DNA of 64,000 nucleotides, from contig WACJ01000097.1 in NCBI GenBank assembly GCA_008973525.1, positions 992,001 through 1,056,000 on the forward strand, in the 5' to 3' direction. The position numbers and the translations under genes are program-made. Under the pieces are notes generated by a model, which was not told the DNA's origin, did no database searches, and saw only the letters and a program-made list of their open reading frames with translations. This stretch comes from Stenopsyche tienmushanensis. Lineage: Eukaryota > Arthropoda > Insecta > Trichoptera > Stenopsychidae. How positions within the stretch are numbered: the stretch's first letter is position 1; every line of letters begins with the position of its first letter. Of this stretch, positions 45,200-57,250 are shown in pieces.

Positions 45200-46590
45200 A
45201 CATAACGGAAGAAGGCAAAAAAATCTCTTAAAAAAAATGAAAAATTTGGCGCTTTGCGTGTTGGGGACCCCCTTTTAATAAAATTGATACGCTTCGCTTG
45301 TGATTGCGCTTCAGCACCTTCGGGAGCCTGAAAATAATCAACGTATCATTATATATCAATCACAAAAGTCGGAAAGTCAATTATGCGGCCCGTCAAAATA
45401 ATCGCCCCCTTTCGCCGATGTTTCGAAGGCTCGGACGCCTGCTTATTGCCGTTTAGCATGCGAAGGATGTGTGATTCACGACGTGGGTGCTGGGATAATG
45501 CGATTTTTCAGGCGCCGAAGGACTCACAGGTCCTGTAGAGGGGCGCATCGATTTGCGACTAGCCTAGTAATTGCGTGCCGAACGTCCTATCGCAAAACTT
45601 ATGTAAATTGATTGTAAACGTGGAATATATTTGAACAGCGCACATAAATAATGATACAAATACACTGGGGTCAGGTGTGATAAACGATTTAACCCCCGAC
45701 TTTAATTTCCATAGAAGCATTTTTGTGCGGGTATAAATGTCATCTCGAATGGAATGCTGTTGGATATGATTAATATTATAGTCGGAGTGTATTAATCTGA
45801 TGTGATTTTGGCACCCGTCTGAATGTAATTAGGGGCGCATCAAAGTCATAAGCGTGATATAAACGACAACATCAAATTTAAGCTAGATTTCGTGGCAAAT
45901 TGTATAAACGCTCCGGATGATGGTCATAGCCTTTGGGGTTGAACGATGCCCGGAGGTTAGGGGTTAATTTATTCCATCTATTCGAACAGTTCGGTTCACC
46001 TGGCAATGAGCAGGCGTTTCGGTGAATTTGGGGCCCCGGGCGGAACGCCTGTCCGGCAATATCGACCTTACATTTGACACAAAAGAGAATTTTAACGGGT
46101 AAAGAGACGAATCGATGTTGGCATGATCAAAAATTAACATCGCCCGGAAGACAAGAGTCCCCAAAATAGAACGACGTGTATTTGGAATCGTAATGGCGTG
46201 TATGTATTCGGTCATTAAAACGAGAAAGAGGAGAATGGAAGACAATCAGGTTGAAGTATGATATTATGTTGATTCAAAGAACAGGAAGAATTTAATACGC
46301 ACAAGATATGTTGAATATATTCCTGGACGGTCGAAGATTTACGTGGGCTGCCGTGGGCCAGTGGGTTGTTTGTACAAACCTGGAACAAAAATAAATACAA
46401 TTTTGAAATACTTGCATATTAAAGTTGTCACACTTAAAAGTTGTTAAAGCAACATCTATAAAATTTATTGTGAAATATTCAACAACATATGGCAAACTAT
46501 TACAGAAAAACGTTTCGCCAAAAAAATCTTCTTACTCAACGAGGTCCATTTTCGGATGAATGGATGTGTAAACAAGCCCTGGAGATTTTC
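45200..46590. other. unique-looking intron block
   Basis: About 1.4 kb of moderate GC. A minus frame at 46245-45964 begins with a hydrophobic signal-like stretch but continues into sequence without FAS1 features (see rejected). No repeats assigned. Confidence 0.3.
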
Positions 46591-46594
46591 CCCC

Positions 46595-46790
46595 AAAATT
46601 TCTACAAAAAGTCCTAAATGTCCTAATATTAGAGGGAATATCAACAAGGTTTAAATGTCCAATGGGTCCGAATTTCGGATCATTGACACGACGCAAGAGT
46701 ACCTCGCAATCGGACGCCATGCCACAACATGATCTGCGCTCATGAACAGATCTTCGCATGGACACTTTGAAGTCATTGAATACCCAAATC
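46595..46790 (-). mobile_element. LINE-B tail fragment, minus
   Basis: On the minus strand gtgtccatgcgaagatctgt, then ttgtggcatggcgtccgatt and gggtccgaatttcggat (as + strand) follow the LINE-B order. No mariner partner adjacent. Confidence 0.55.
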
Positions 46791-47799
46791 TAACCAACGA
46801 GACCCAAAACCGTATCCTGTGAGGTACTGGGACGTTCAGTGATCCAGGACGACCAAGCGATTGTCAGGCGGTGCCTAACCGAGGGAAGAATTTTGAAAGA
46901 TGTCGGCTAACAACCGATGACCAACGCAGACCAATTTTCCTGCCGGATGCGTCTATCGGGACTTCCCTGCCACCGATCATTGCGATTTCACCGTTGTCGG
47001 CGAGGAGTTTCGCACCCCAATACTGAAACCCAAGCTCCAGTGTTAATAGGCCGACAAGCATCGATAGGCAATCGCTGGACACTGTTTAGTACGCCTTAAG
47101 TGTATAAACCGTAAAAAATTGATGCCCTCAATATTAACATAACGAACGCCATCCAGCAAAGTCATAAAATGCAATGTAGAATCAGCAGTGGTGATTATTA
47201 ATTATATTAAAAAAAATGATGAACATCTAAAAAGTATCGATCATTCATTAAAAAATAAATGATATATTTTTGGAACGCACATCATAATTTCGTATGAACT
47301 TGGAAGCTCGAAATATGAAAAGTTTGATAGTTGTACAGTTTCATTTTATTATTTAATATGCTTGCCAATTTCATATGATGTTATTCCATCGCGTGACCGA
47401 AATGGCAAATGATTAATTTGCTTGAAATCGTGGAACATATTCGTTTTATGGCCATTTCGTGGAGAACGAAGACGTTATTGTGGCGCAGAATTGCATTCGG
47501 AATGCATTGGGCATTTTCTTCATTGTCTAGTCTATGAAGAATGTTCAAAATAAAAGTGTTCATAAAATATATTTAACACGTTATTGAGTCGCATTCTTAA
47601 AGAATAAATCCTCGTGTACGAGGGTAATCGCAGAAGTATAATACTTTTATTTGAAAGATCTCAGTCCAACCAATATCAAAGAAGAGCTAGATTCTACCCT
47701 GGGGTAGTCTGCTCTACCCATAATCGAATGTCTGTGGGATCAAACTTAAAGCACCGAAGACATCTAATCGAGATATCGTGGATAGCTCAATAAGAGCTC

Positions 47800-48480
47800 C
47801 CACTTTGGCTCACCCAGACATCATCCATGTACTCTAATAGTCTAGCCAGGTTGATGCCCAACATTGGTGGCCCAAAAACAAACAGGAGGCGACTCTATAA
47901 CGAGGTAGTGCATTCGATACTGTTATACGGCGCGCCGATATGGACTGAGGCACTACACATTGAAAGCTCACCATGGCCAGAGTTTAAAGAAGGAGTGCAA
48001 TCAGAGTGGCTGCTGCATATCGCATAGTGTCGGAAGACGCCGTCCTGGTACTGACTGCCATACCGCCAATCGACCTGCTTGCTTACGAGAGACAGAAAAT
48101 ATAGAAATGTAAAGACAAGAATAATGCTAAGCAAAGGACCATGATGGCGTGGCAGTCCCGATGGGACAACTCCACTAAAGGTCGGTGGACGCATGAGTTA
48201 ATACCGAACCTGAGAACCTGGGTAGACAGAAAGCACAGTCAACAGTGCTACCACTTGACCTAGGTCCTCACTGGGCACGGCTATTTTGATAGCTACCTAC
48301 ACAAAATAGGCAAAAAGACAAACTCGGAGTGCCACCATTGCAGAGCGGAGTACGACAATGCTGCACACACGACATTTGGCTGTCCAGCATGGAGTACCGA
48401 AAGAGACACCCTACAGGAGGAGCTAGGAGTTAGCTCGTTCTCCTCTAGCAGCATGAAGAAGAGGGGGTTTTAGTGGATAA
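47800..48480 (+). mobile_element. LINE-A (R1/jockey-like) ORF2 3' region
   Basis: The + strand reads SLARLMPNIGGPKTNRRRLY, NEVVHSILLYGAPIWTEALH, a frameshift, RVAAAYRIVSEDAVLVLTAI, PPIDLLAYERQKI, a stop, MMAWQSRWDNSTKGRWTHEL, LTGHGYFDSYLHKIGKK and ECHHCRAEYDNAAHTTFGCP. This is the region after the reverse-transcriptase core, with the terminal C-x2-C-x8-H-x4-C motif of R1/jockey-type LINEs. One frameshift and two stops make it inactive; it is the clearest LINE-A copy in the window. Confidence 0.8.
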
Positions 48481-48579
48481 ATATCCTACACTACCACCAA
48501 AATGGTGGTGTCTTTTGAAGATCCCCCCCTTCGCAAAAGATAAATTCAAATGGCGTCAACTGTCAAAATAGGGGTAGGT

Positions 48580-48835
48580 TTTCAAAAAGAGAACTGACTA
48601 CGCCAGAATTTGTGAAGAAAATCCATTAAATGATATTGGATGATCGTCAATCAAAGGTGCGCGAGCTAGTAGACATAGTAGGCATTTAAAAATGTGCACT
48701 GTATATTGACTGGAAATTTGCACATGATAAAGCCGTGCGCATGGCGGATGCGCGTTTGCTCACAATGCAACAAAAACAGCGTTGCTAGGATGTTTCAAAC
48801 GAGCGTTTGGCGAAGTTTTACACTTTGATAATTGA
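48580..48835 (+). mobile_element. mariner fragment, family 1
   Basis: The + strand reads DDRQSKVRELVDIVGI (helix-turn-helix), then a decayed LCTVY region and DARLLTMQQKQRC, then SNERLAKFYTL. It lies about 100 bp after LINE-A, in the same orientation. Confidence 0.6.
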
Positions 48836-48839
48836 AATG

Positions 48840-50050
48840 TGGCAAAGGCGATACATAATTTTCGCATTTATCTCGATAGAGTCGACACTTGGTTTCTCGG
48901 AAATGTTGTCGTTGTGGGAAAAGTTTGCATAAATCCGGCGTAAAAAAATTGTCATTCCTTCCGTTCGTGGGCCTTTTTTATTTTGTAAGAACAAAAGACA
49001 ATTTGTAGGAACGTTGATACCATCATCACGTGCGACAATCCATCAACATTTCTTGTCCTCGTGCATACCAAATCCCTGTAAAAATTCCCTCAGAATGAAA
49101 AATTGTAACGATTCCCTTTTGATTTACATTTCGCGAGAAGTGAAATTGTATATTTTTTAATTTGGGCGACGCTTTATGAGTGAATCACGTCTCTGCAACC
49201 CTTCCGCATCTTAATTGCTCCGAATTAAAATAATGGAATTCCCTTTGATTAAAACGGAACATTTTTTTGATATACACGTACATCGTATGATTTATGTTTA
49301 AAGGGGAGATTCATCCATCGTGACCCAGTTTCCAAGTAATTTTTCGCAGCATTTGTGTAGATAATGGATGCGATTTATTATAGCCGAGGGATGTAATGGC
49401 GAATCGACACCTCCATACCTCCAACGTGTGTTAAATGAAACATGAAAGGTTTAAATAATGCGTTTAGGGTACATATTTGCGTTTCGCCGATGAGTTGACA
49501 TCCCTCAAGTTGTCTACTGTTTTTGGGTTCCCGAAGGCTCGTTAGCACTTTGCTCCCAAACTTGTGCCAGACTAGCAGCTACATTTATCTTGTGACTGTC
49601 TGTCGTCTTTTCAGTTTCTTCGCCTGGGTCGTCTCAACTTTGACACGAGTATCTTATCGCAAATGCCTCGCATACAGCTTTGATCGAATCAAGTAATGAA
49701 CTTCGAAAGAAGGGCGCCATCGAGTCTCGGCTCCTTTCCATATATCAACTTCAAAAGCTATTTTTTTAATCTAATATTGAAATTTCAGACATGATACTGA
49801 AATATACACCAACGGCAATGGCAAAGAATTGGAGCAGGCGATGGAATATCAAAATCGACTATCTCGATGCATTGATCAGAACGGAGGTCTTTTTATGACA
49901 TAATTTAAATATAATAAATGTAAACTTTAAATATTTATCTTTAACATGAAATAAATAATTAAACTGATATCTCACATAATGTTTGTGTTATTCATATTTA
50001 ATTTAAAGTAGTATCCCTGCCGCATTCCGCAAAGACGAGAAGTTTATAGA
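48840..50050. other. intron block without recognised genes
   Basis: Moderate GC, no protein-like frame, few repeats. ttgaccagaac-like words at 49870 resemble 17340 (gaccagaacggaggtc versus gatcagaacggaggtc), hinting at another old repeat boundary. Confidence 0.3.
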
Positions 50051-50147
50051 TCATGATAGTTGCAAGAGTAAAAAACAACGGGATTGATGGGATTTACAGA
50101 GAATTATCCATTTAGCATTATTTAATATTTTAACCGCCAGTGATTTT

Positions 50148-50336
50148 AGAGATACAGTCGGCCCTTTTATAGCGTCCACTTCGTTTGCGGCGACTTTTAT
50201 ATGAGCAACGAGTAAAATACGTAAAGTCAATGCCTCCTCACGCGTGTTAGTAACATGCACCTGTTTACAAACGAAACAAGTATAAATTTTGTAGTGTGTT
50301 CCCTGTCTTGATGCTGTAGAAGGTTAGACTGTTTTA
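50148..50336. repeat. short CAGTCRRCCCTTTTATAGCG-type MITE
   Basis: Left acagtcggcccttttatagc, right tgatgctgtagaaggttaga; complementary with mismatches. The interior shares tcctcac.cgtgttag.aa.a with 34383-34530. Confidence 0.5.
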
Positions 50337-50484
50337 GAAATTGCGTAAAAAGGCGATTTGTATATCCTAACATATGCATGTATACCACGTGTTGTCTTGC
50401 GGGATCATTTACATATTTGAGCATTTCTTGTTCAGGGTTGTCACAATACATAATATTTTTTTTTTAAATATTGTGTACACGCCA

Positions 50485-51180
50485 TTAACCTGTCAAGCGG
50501 GGGAAATCTTTTTCAATAACGCAATATACTGTGGACGCGCAAATTTTTTTTTAAGACGTATATATACGTCCCGCCCACCTTGTGTGAGTTCATATTATTC
50601 GTTTTTTTAACGATGCTTAAAATTTATATAAAAAACAATTAAAAATAAATAAATTTATTTATTTAGATACAAAAACACAAATAAAAGTTAACAAATACAA
50701 AACAACAAACAAAAGCACACAAAGAAAATGGAAACAGAGTTTAAAGAAATAAAATATATCCCTTTCATTTGTTCTTTGAAAATGCCTTTCAACTAAGTGT
50801 GAGGGTTTAGGTGTAATGCTGTTTTTGATGGCAAAGGCTGGCTTTTTACTAAGTTGTCTGAACTGAGCATCAATACGTATTTTTTGTCCTTTCATTTTAA
50901 AACTATAAGTTTGCCTTTGAATCTTACCTTATGCTACTAGTTACCGTTTACTACGTACACGTCCACCCCAACACAATAGCGAAGTGCAATCAATTTGCTA
51001 CCTATCATAAATTCATGCCAAAATATAAATCGACAATTTACATATTCGTTAAATAAAAATAAAAAATCCGGCTGCTTTAGGACTCAACATATATTTCGAG
51101 GACGTATATATACGTATTAACCAATTTCGATGCAGTTTACGTTGGACGTGTATATACGTCATGTCCACTTAACAGGTTAA
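50485..51180. mobile_element. piggyBac-type non-autonomous element, TTAA-flanked
   Basis: TTAA at 50485-50488 and 51177-51180 flanks ends that pair as inverted repeats: left CCTGTCAAGCGGGGG, right complement CCTGTTAAGTGGACA. TTAA target sites and CCY-starting ends are the piggyBac hallmark. Subterminal palindromes gacgtatatatacgtc are at 50555-50570, 51101-51116 (15 of 16) and 51145-51160 (one change). No transposase frame is present, although a 78-codon minus frame at 50895-50659 is open. About 690 bp. Confidence 0.7.
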
Positions 51181-51774
51181 AGCTGATTGTCTATTTGCGT
51201 AGTTACAAAGATCATTCAGTGGGCAGCCCTGGTGACCTCAGTTGAGTTTATTTAAAAAATAAAATTAAAACACCAATTTTAATTAAAATGTAAAAACATT
51301 TTTGGATTGCCCAATGTGTCCCTAGCATAATATTTTTTAGGTATTATTTTTTTTCAAAGAAAAAACATATGAATGTTCAATAAAACAATAAGGTTTTTGT
51401 TATAAAAATGTATATTTTGGCGTAACTAAACATTCATTTTTAATAACAAAAGATATATTTACAACAGCAAATTTTATGATTCCAGACACTGACTATAAAT
51501 TATACTACTTCTTGGCTTTGACTGTAGGAAATGTGGATGCAAAAATCGATTGACGGCAGGATATTAGATAATAAAAAAGGTACCCTCTAGAAAGTCCTCT
51601 AAAAATTAGGAAGTAGTAAATGGTATTTATTGTGTTAATATTTTTTTTAGGCAAAAAAATACTTAAAATGACTTAAAACTTAAAACTCAATAAGTTCATA
51701 AGATGACAAAATAGTTCACAAAATAGTTTTGACTGATTATAAATTGAAATTGAGTGAGATAACTGACACTTTAC

Positions 51775-52095
51775 ATCAAAAAGCAGTATATTCACTATTT
51801 TGCATCAATATTTGTCCATGAGAAAGCTCTGTTCCAAGTGGATACCGCGTTTGTCCACAGAAACGATCAAAAACAACAACACGTCCACAATTCTGAGCGC
51901 TGTTTGGAGCTGTTTCAGCGCAATAAAAAAAAAATTTCTTATGGTATATGACAATAGATGAAACATGGATCCATCACTATACTATAACATCAAATCGGTA
52001 GTTAGCTGATGGACATCAACCAGAGAAAGTCACCCAAAGCAACCAAAAACGCAAATGTTAGCTGGTATTGTTTTTCATCGATTGCCTGAAAGAAA
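51775..52095 (+). mobile_element. mariner fragment, family 2
   Basis: The + strand reads SMRKLCSKWIPRLSTETIKN, then in another frame MTIDETWIHHYTIKSNRQLA and DGHQPEKVTQSNQKRKC. The intact DETW motif with a following HHYT marks the first catalytic Asp. The element is cut by a SINE at its right end and has several frameshifts. Confidence 0.75.
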
Positions 52096-52114
52096 GAACC
52101 ATCAGTGGCGATTA

Positions 52115-52315
52115 TTATATATATATATATTTTTATTTTTTTTGCGGTGGCTTTTAGCGATCCCTTTCATGGAATCATTACCAACCATTTTGACATGGTT
52201 TTTCATGGCATATATATGTTTTTAAAAATGTGGTTGCCAGCCACATCTCCTGTGGGATTCGAACCCGAGATGATCGAGTTATGAGTCCAACCGCTTAACG
52301 CGGGACTACCTACAG
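52115..52315 (-). mobile_element. tRNA-derived SINE, copy 1
   Basis: The minus strand reads agtcccgcgttaagcggttg (A-box-like), then an anticodon-like ctcataa, ggttcgaatcc (a perfect B box) and a body tttttaaaaacatatatatg, ending in an A/T-rich tail near 52115. The tRNA-like head does not fold as an intact tRNA gene. The body recurs at 54370-54470. Confidence 0.65.
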
Positions 52316-52399
52316 GAATTATATTGTTTGGATGACGGAAGAAATTGCAAATAAACGACCCAAAATGAAAATGAAAAAGTGTTAAGTGAAAGAAATCCT

Positions 52400-54300
52400 A
52401 CGAACTTATTGAGTGATCTGTTAATCTGCTTTCAGATGATTGATTGAAAATATGAATGTTTATACTTGTTATATAACTTATACAAGTATATATGCTACAG
52501 TCAAAACCCGTATTTAGTTAGAATGCGTTTTTACTAGTTAAAACTAGCTTTAAGCTAGTATTATAATACTAGACAGTCTGTAACTATAAAAGCGGTTAGT
52601 CAAGAAGATCCAAAAGCTGTTTCTTATTAATCAGTTGATTCATTAATATTTTGACTAGAATTGCTACTACAAGAAGTGCCAGAGACAAATATATCTTTGA
52701 TCCTAGATTTGCTTATTTAGAAAGCAAACGTTCCAAAGTTTGTAGTCTGTGAGACTAATGATTAGTGATATAGGGTTTGAAACTTTTGCCAAAACAGCAG
52801 TCTTAGATATAGACTAAGGATTTGTTCGCTGCGTGTATAAGAATTTATTTATTAATGATTTTTTTTGTATGACTTCAATAAATAATTTATTGATTTAAAT
52901 TGAATCATAAAATCTGTGCAGTTTTTAAATGTGAGTTATTTTTAAATCATGCACGATTTCGTGCAGTTCAATTTAGCCACGTTACCTTCCGTATTTAAAA
53001 TTTCATTCTTCCGCTTCGCTTCCAGACAATGAGATACTCCGTCAGAAGCAGTTCTTCCTCTCCCGCTTCCTGCCATTTTTTTTGTTTCGGATGGGATCCG
53101 GCCTCGAAGAGTCGGCATCCTGGCCATGAAATTAGCAATTAGGGCTGCGTCGTAGGTCGAGATAAGCCCGCTACCGAATTCAAGTCTCGTAAATTGGCGG
53201 CACGTTACCTGGGGGGGAGACCCGTCGCGTGCCAGGGTACTGTTTTAATTATCGATCTGACGAGGGGTGAATGTCGAGCATTCTGGAAGTGCGCTTTTTC
53301 GCTTTCGTTCAGTGTTAACACGCACGCGGACACGCGCTGGTACGACATTTGAGTCATCACGTATGGCGAGGGCACGTGGATTGCAGCCCCGCCCCAGGGG
53401 GCTGTTATCTGCACATGTTACCGTGTAAATTAACCAAACGCCAAACAGATTATCATGCTGAAAGAGCATGAAAATGATTTGAATAGCGTAAGTTGCGCTA
53501 CTCGACGCCAGGGTCGCTAGCGTCTACGCGCCTGAAAAATTTCTTCAGCAGCGTAAAAGCATATTTATAACACTACCACTTGTGGATCCCAAATGATAGC
53601 GATTCTTATGTGTTTATGCGAATGGCTCCCAGCGCAATTTTCTAGCCGAATTCGTTTTGCGCCGGAGGAAAAAAAATACATTTAAGAAAACACATAAAGA
53701 GGGTTATTCAGCAGCAGCATAAACAAGTTCAATTCGGGTCCTTTGATAAAAATGCTATTTAAATTTTCAGCGGACGTCCCGGAACGAGTCGGCTCAAAGA
53801 AACTCCGGGATTGTGGGTAAAATAAACCGATCCTGAGGGATTTGCAGTCGTTTCGAAAGGATCGATAGCTTTACATTGCGGAGGAGGATTTTTGTTGGTT
53901 TGCGTAAGGAGACAAGCTATTTTGGGATATGCCCGTTGATCCTGGATGATTTAGGACCTTTGCGTAGAAGCCGCACGTCAATTACGGACAGTGAAAAACG
54001 ACGACCACTTTTTTATAATGAAGTTTTCACTGACTGCCGCAAATCAAACGAGGACAAACATACAAAGGGCTTCTAACAGAATGGAAAATGGCACAGCTAT
54101 TTAATTTTCAACCCTTATCCACTTCGAGACGAATACATCATATTTTTAATTTTGCGTGCTTTTGTAGTGCCGTTTTGAATTTATCCACACTTATATCTTT
54201 CGATAGGGCTTTTTCCATAGTCGTTATTTTTCGTTAGGGAAACAATGAAATGTGTTAAATATTTGTGTCAAATTTTTGTGGCGTTTCTACGTCCAATACG
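52400..54300. other. intron block with no recognised gene
   Basis: 52500-52870 is AT-rich; 52900-54090 is GC-richer and looks single copy. Minus frames near 53000-53470 show Arg/Ser-rich readthrough without motifs. Nothing supported. Confidence 0.3.
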
Positions 54301-54369
54301 ATGGTCGTTCGATAAGGAAATTTTGGGTTGGCATTGAGCAATTTAAAAATAAATTATTTTATGACACAG

Positions 54370-54530
54370 TCTGAATTAACTCTTTGATGAGACCATTGCC
54401 AACCATTTTGACATGCTTTTTAATGGCGCATATATGTTTTTAAAAATGTGGTCACCAGTCAAACTCTCCAGATTCCAACGCCGCTTTTAACTACGTGACT
54501 ATTACAGGTATTTACTAATGACGTGATATC
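54370..54530 (-). mobile_element. tRNA-derived SINE, copy 2
   Basis: Shares ccaaccattttgacatg and tatgtttttaaaaatgtggt with 52172-52240. The tRNA-like head is more decayed (gattccaacg in place of gattcgaaccc). Confidence 0.6.
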
Positions 54531-54653
54531 CAGACCTGGCTCAAATTGTCGTCGGTCTGTTCATTGGAGTCTCGCAGTTGGGTATTTGTAAAACTACTTT
54601 GATATTTATATTAGTATGGGCATGTGTTGTCAAAAGCATTAATCATTTACAAT

Positions 54654-55140
54654 GGTCATCCAGAAAGTAAGGTTACAACATTTATGTATTTAATTGAAAT
54701 TCACAGGATATTTTACGACTATATTAAACTATTTTTCAACGCAATTGGCGTCGAGATTGAGATATTTATATAATCGGGGCACCAGTTTTTGTATGTCAAT
54801 ATCACAGACCTTCACCGCAATCAAGCAAGTCAAAAAACGAATAACGGGAAGTGGCGGGAACGCGTGACGATCTATCCATCGAAAGAATTTACTGTGACTC
54901 AACAAAATGGCTGACAAACACAGGGAAACAAACAAACTGACCGTTAAGATTCCTCTTACGCAGCAGGGGCGCCAATTTAGAAATTAAAAAATCCCCTAGT
55001 CTCAGGAATCTTACTAGTGTGTTCGTGTAACTTAGAAACGCTTGGGATTCCCCCTATATATCAGGTGTGCCAATTTCGAAACCAAATAAAATCCCCAGCC
55101 TCAGGATCTCTTGTAACCTTATTTTCTAGATAATCCTCGT
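54654..55140 (-). mobile_element. mariner-like element with GTCATCCAGAAAGTAAGGTT ends
   Basis: Ends gtcatccagaaagtaaggtt at 54655 and, inverted, aaccttattttctagataat near 55117 delimit about 490 bp. Inside, a minus-strand frame ends IDIQKLVPRLYKYLNLDANC followed by VEK and a stop at 54729, resembling the C-terminus of mariner-type transposases. The rest of the transposase is missing. Related ends occur at 17380, 19240 and 56855. Confidence 0.45.
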
Positions 55141-55299
55141 ACAATATTGTCTTCTAATATGTATTTAAATAATTATATTAATATTCCTAACTCAATATAG
55201 ACATCTATATTTGATCCTCTATTTAATATCTACATTGAAAAATTACAAGCTTTATGATATGAAAATACTAATGATGTTTTATAATGTATTAGGTTTTAC

Positions 55300-55446
55300 T
55301 ATTTCCTATAGCGTCCGTTTTAATTGCAGCGTCTTTTATGTAAACAACAGATAAAACATGCACAAATTTTGTATGGATGTTTAGTATTCAATAGCGTTTT
55401 GTTTTTATAGCGTGGTCCCTATCTTGACGCTATAGAAGGATTGTCA
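55300..55446. repeat. short CTATAGCGTCC-type MITE
   Basis: Left ttcctatagcgtccgtttta, right cttgacgctatagaaggatt. It matches 34383-34530 in its interior (gcacaaattttgtatggatg). Confidence 0.55.
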
Positions 55447-55599
55447 GTATATGTGGAATAAATTTTTTGATGTTAATTTTTTAAATGCTAGAAGGAGTTT
55501 AAATCGAAAACTCTGAATGTTCATCCATGCAAAAAAAATTGATTGAATTTAACGGGTTTCGTTTGAAGCCTTAGCATAATATTTTTTGCGGTGGATTAA

Positions 55600-56560
55600 A
55601 TTCAACATGTGTATAACGAAAATTATGTTGTCGCTAAAAATTAGCAAAAGGTCGAAACGACACTTTTAATGGCCTTCGGTCCTTTTTGTGCGAAAAAAGG
55701 AATATTTTGCGCTAAATACGGATTAAATCGTTTGTAAAGTGAGCTCATTAATCATGTAGATACGTCGGATTTATCCGCAAAAGTCCTCATAAAATCCGAT
55801 CCAGGGATTCAATAACAAAATGAATATTTCCCGCAGAATTGTTTCCTTTATTGCGGATATACAACAATGACCCGTGGGGCTCGACGGGGAGGAATTGGAA
55901 GATCAGGGAGCGCTGAAAAAGAAAGATAAACAAAAGAGATTACGTCAAAACGCTGGCTCAAGGGGGCACTCATGTCGGAATGCCAAGATTAAATGTAGAC
56001 ATCCACACTGTAGTTATCCCGATGGATATTTACATGTCTGGTTATACAACGCGCTACGTAATTAGTGGAATGTTCTACGGGACCAGGCTCTGAAAGGATG
56101 TACGGGATTGAAGGATTACGATGAGTTCAAAAGCCCCCATTCATTTATAAATGAAGAGCCGGGGGCGTAATTGAAAAGCGGCATTGTGGGAATGAGATTA
56201 AAAAATGGAGTACCTCAAAAAGAAACCGCGACGGGAGCTCCAGAAAAAGGATGAATGGTCGAAACGTACGATGCAACATTGAGCGCATGCAGCGTCTCCC
56301 TTTCGCGCGCGCGCCGATCGCGTTAGAGTGAAAGAGACGGCGCATCGCTCTCGCAAAACTGATTTGGAGCATTTGATAGTCGTCGAAGATTGAAGATGTC
56401 CCGAGCTAATTACATCGAACAGCACGTCAACGCCTCGGGGAAAATGTCTTAATAGGCCTACACATGGATTTAATTTATGAAACTAAAGCCGGAGCGGTAC
56501 ATAGTAGGCGTCGAAAGGCCCCGAGCGATTATTAAGGATGTTGAAATATTTTGGCTCCGG
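55600..56560. other. unique-looking block with a CpG-rich core at 56260-56345
   Basis: Mostly unassigned. The core (gcgcatgcagcgtctccctt, tcgcgcgcgcgccgatcgcg, gacggcgcatcgctctcgca) is exceptionally CpG-dense. Frames here are shadows. It could be a promoter-type island upstream of Fas1, which would fit the missing first exon lying further right or nearby; this is speculation. Confidence 0.3.
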
Positions 56561-56854
56561 GAGCATTATGTACTTAGGAATCATCTTATATAAATTTTAT
56601 TACCCATATTAACCATGCTTGTGTGGAGTTGGAGTGGAATGAGAACAAGACCATTAAAATGAAAGTTGATATTGCAATACATCATTATTTTAAATTGAAA
56701 ATAAGTACTTAACTCTTTGGGATCCTATGTCGAGCCTGACTCGACATTTTGTTTCTACATTTTTTCACCACTCAGATTTAAAATCATGTGATTTTATTTC
56801 GCGTATCGTGTTTAGGATAGTATTTGGAAAAGAATATTGGTTTAAAATATTTAG

Positions 56855-57250
56855 GGTCATCTAGAAAGTAAAGTTACAGCAGCATCTGACACCGGTGAAA
56901 TTTTTTTTGTTTCGAAATTTGCCACCTGACTAATATGGGGGATCGGGATAGAGACAGATAGAGAGGGATCCTAAGGGTCAGTTTGTTTGGAACTGCGTGT
57001 TTGTCGAACATTTTGTTCAGACACAGTAAATTCTTCCGATGGAGAAGTCATCAGGCACTCCCGCCACCTCTTTTTGGATTGTCCACTTCATGACATGTCG
57101 TCGACTCATCACATTACTACCATACATTTCCATGAGCTTTCAATGGATTCGAGGGTATTACCCTGCGACAGGATGTAGCAGGAGCGCGTGATGACCTCTC
57201 CATCGGAAGAATTCACTGTGACTGAAAAAAATGGCCAAAAAAACGCGCAA
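56855..57250. repeat. foldback element related to 54654-55140
   Basis: Starts ggtcatctagaaagtaaagt. Its right half holds 44-bp inverted arms at 57019-57062 and 57180-57223 (about 38 of 44 positions complementary), with a 117-bp spacer. The right arm (cgtgatgacctctccatcgg) recurs at 19155 and 54864. Confidence 0.55.

Noticed and set aside
45964..46245. minus frame with a signal-like N-terminus and a phase-0 donor (CAG|GTGAAC), as Fas1 exon 1
   Set aside because: About 80 residues follow the hydrophobic start without any FAS1-like helix before the donor; the expected exon should end within about 25 residues of the cleavage site.
46917..47099. overlapping frames on both strands near 46864-47099
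   Set aside because: Mutual shadows in a GC-richer patch after a LINE-B fragment; no conserved motif was seen.
52240..52315. functional tRNA gene on the minus strand
   Set aside because: The B box is good but the acceptor stem does not close and the head continues into a repeated body, so it is a SINE.
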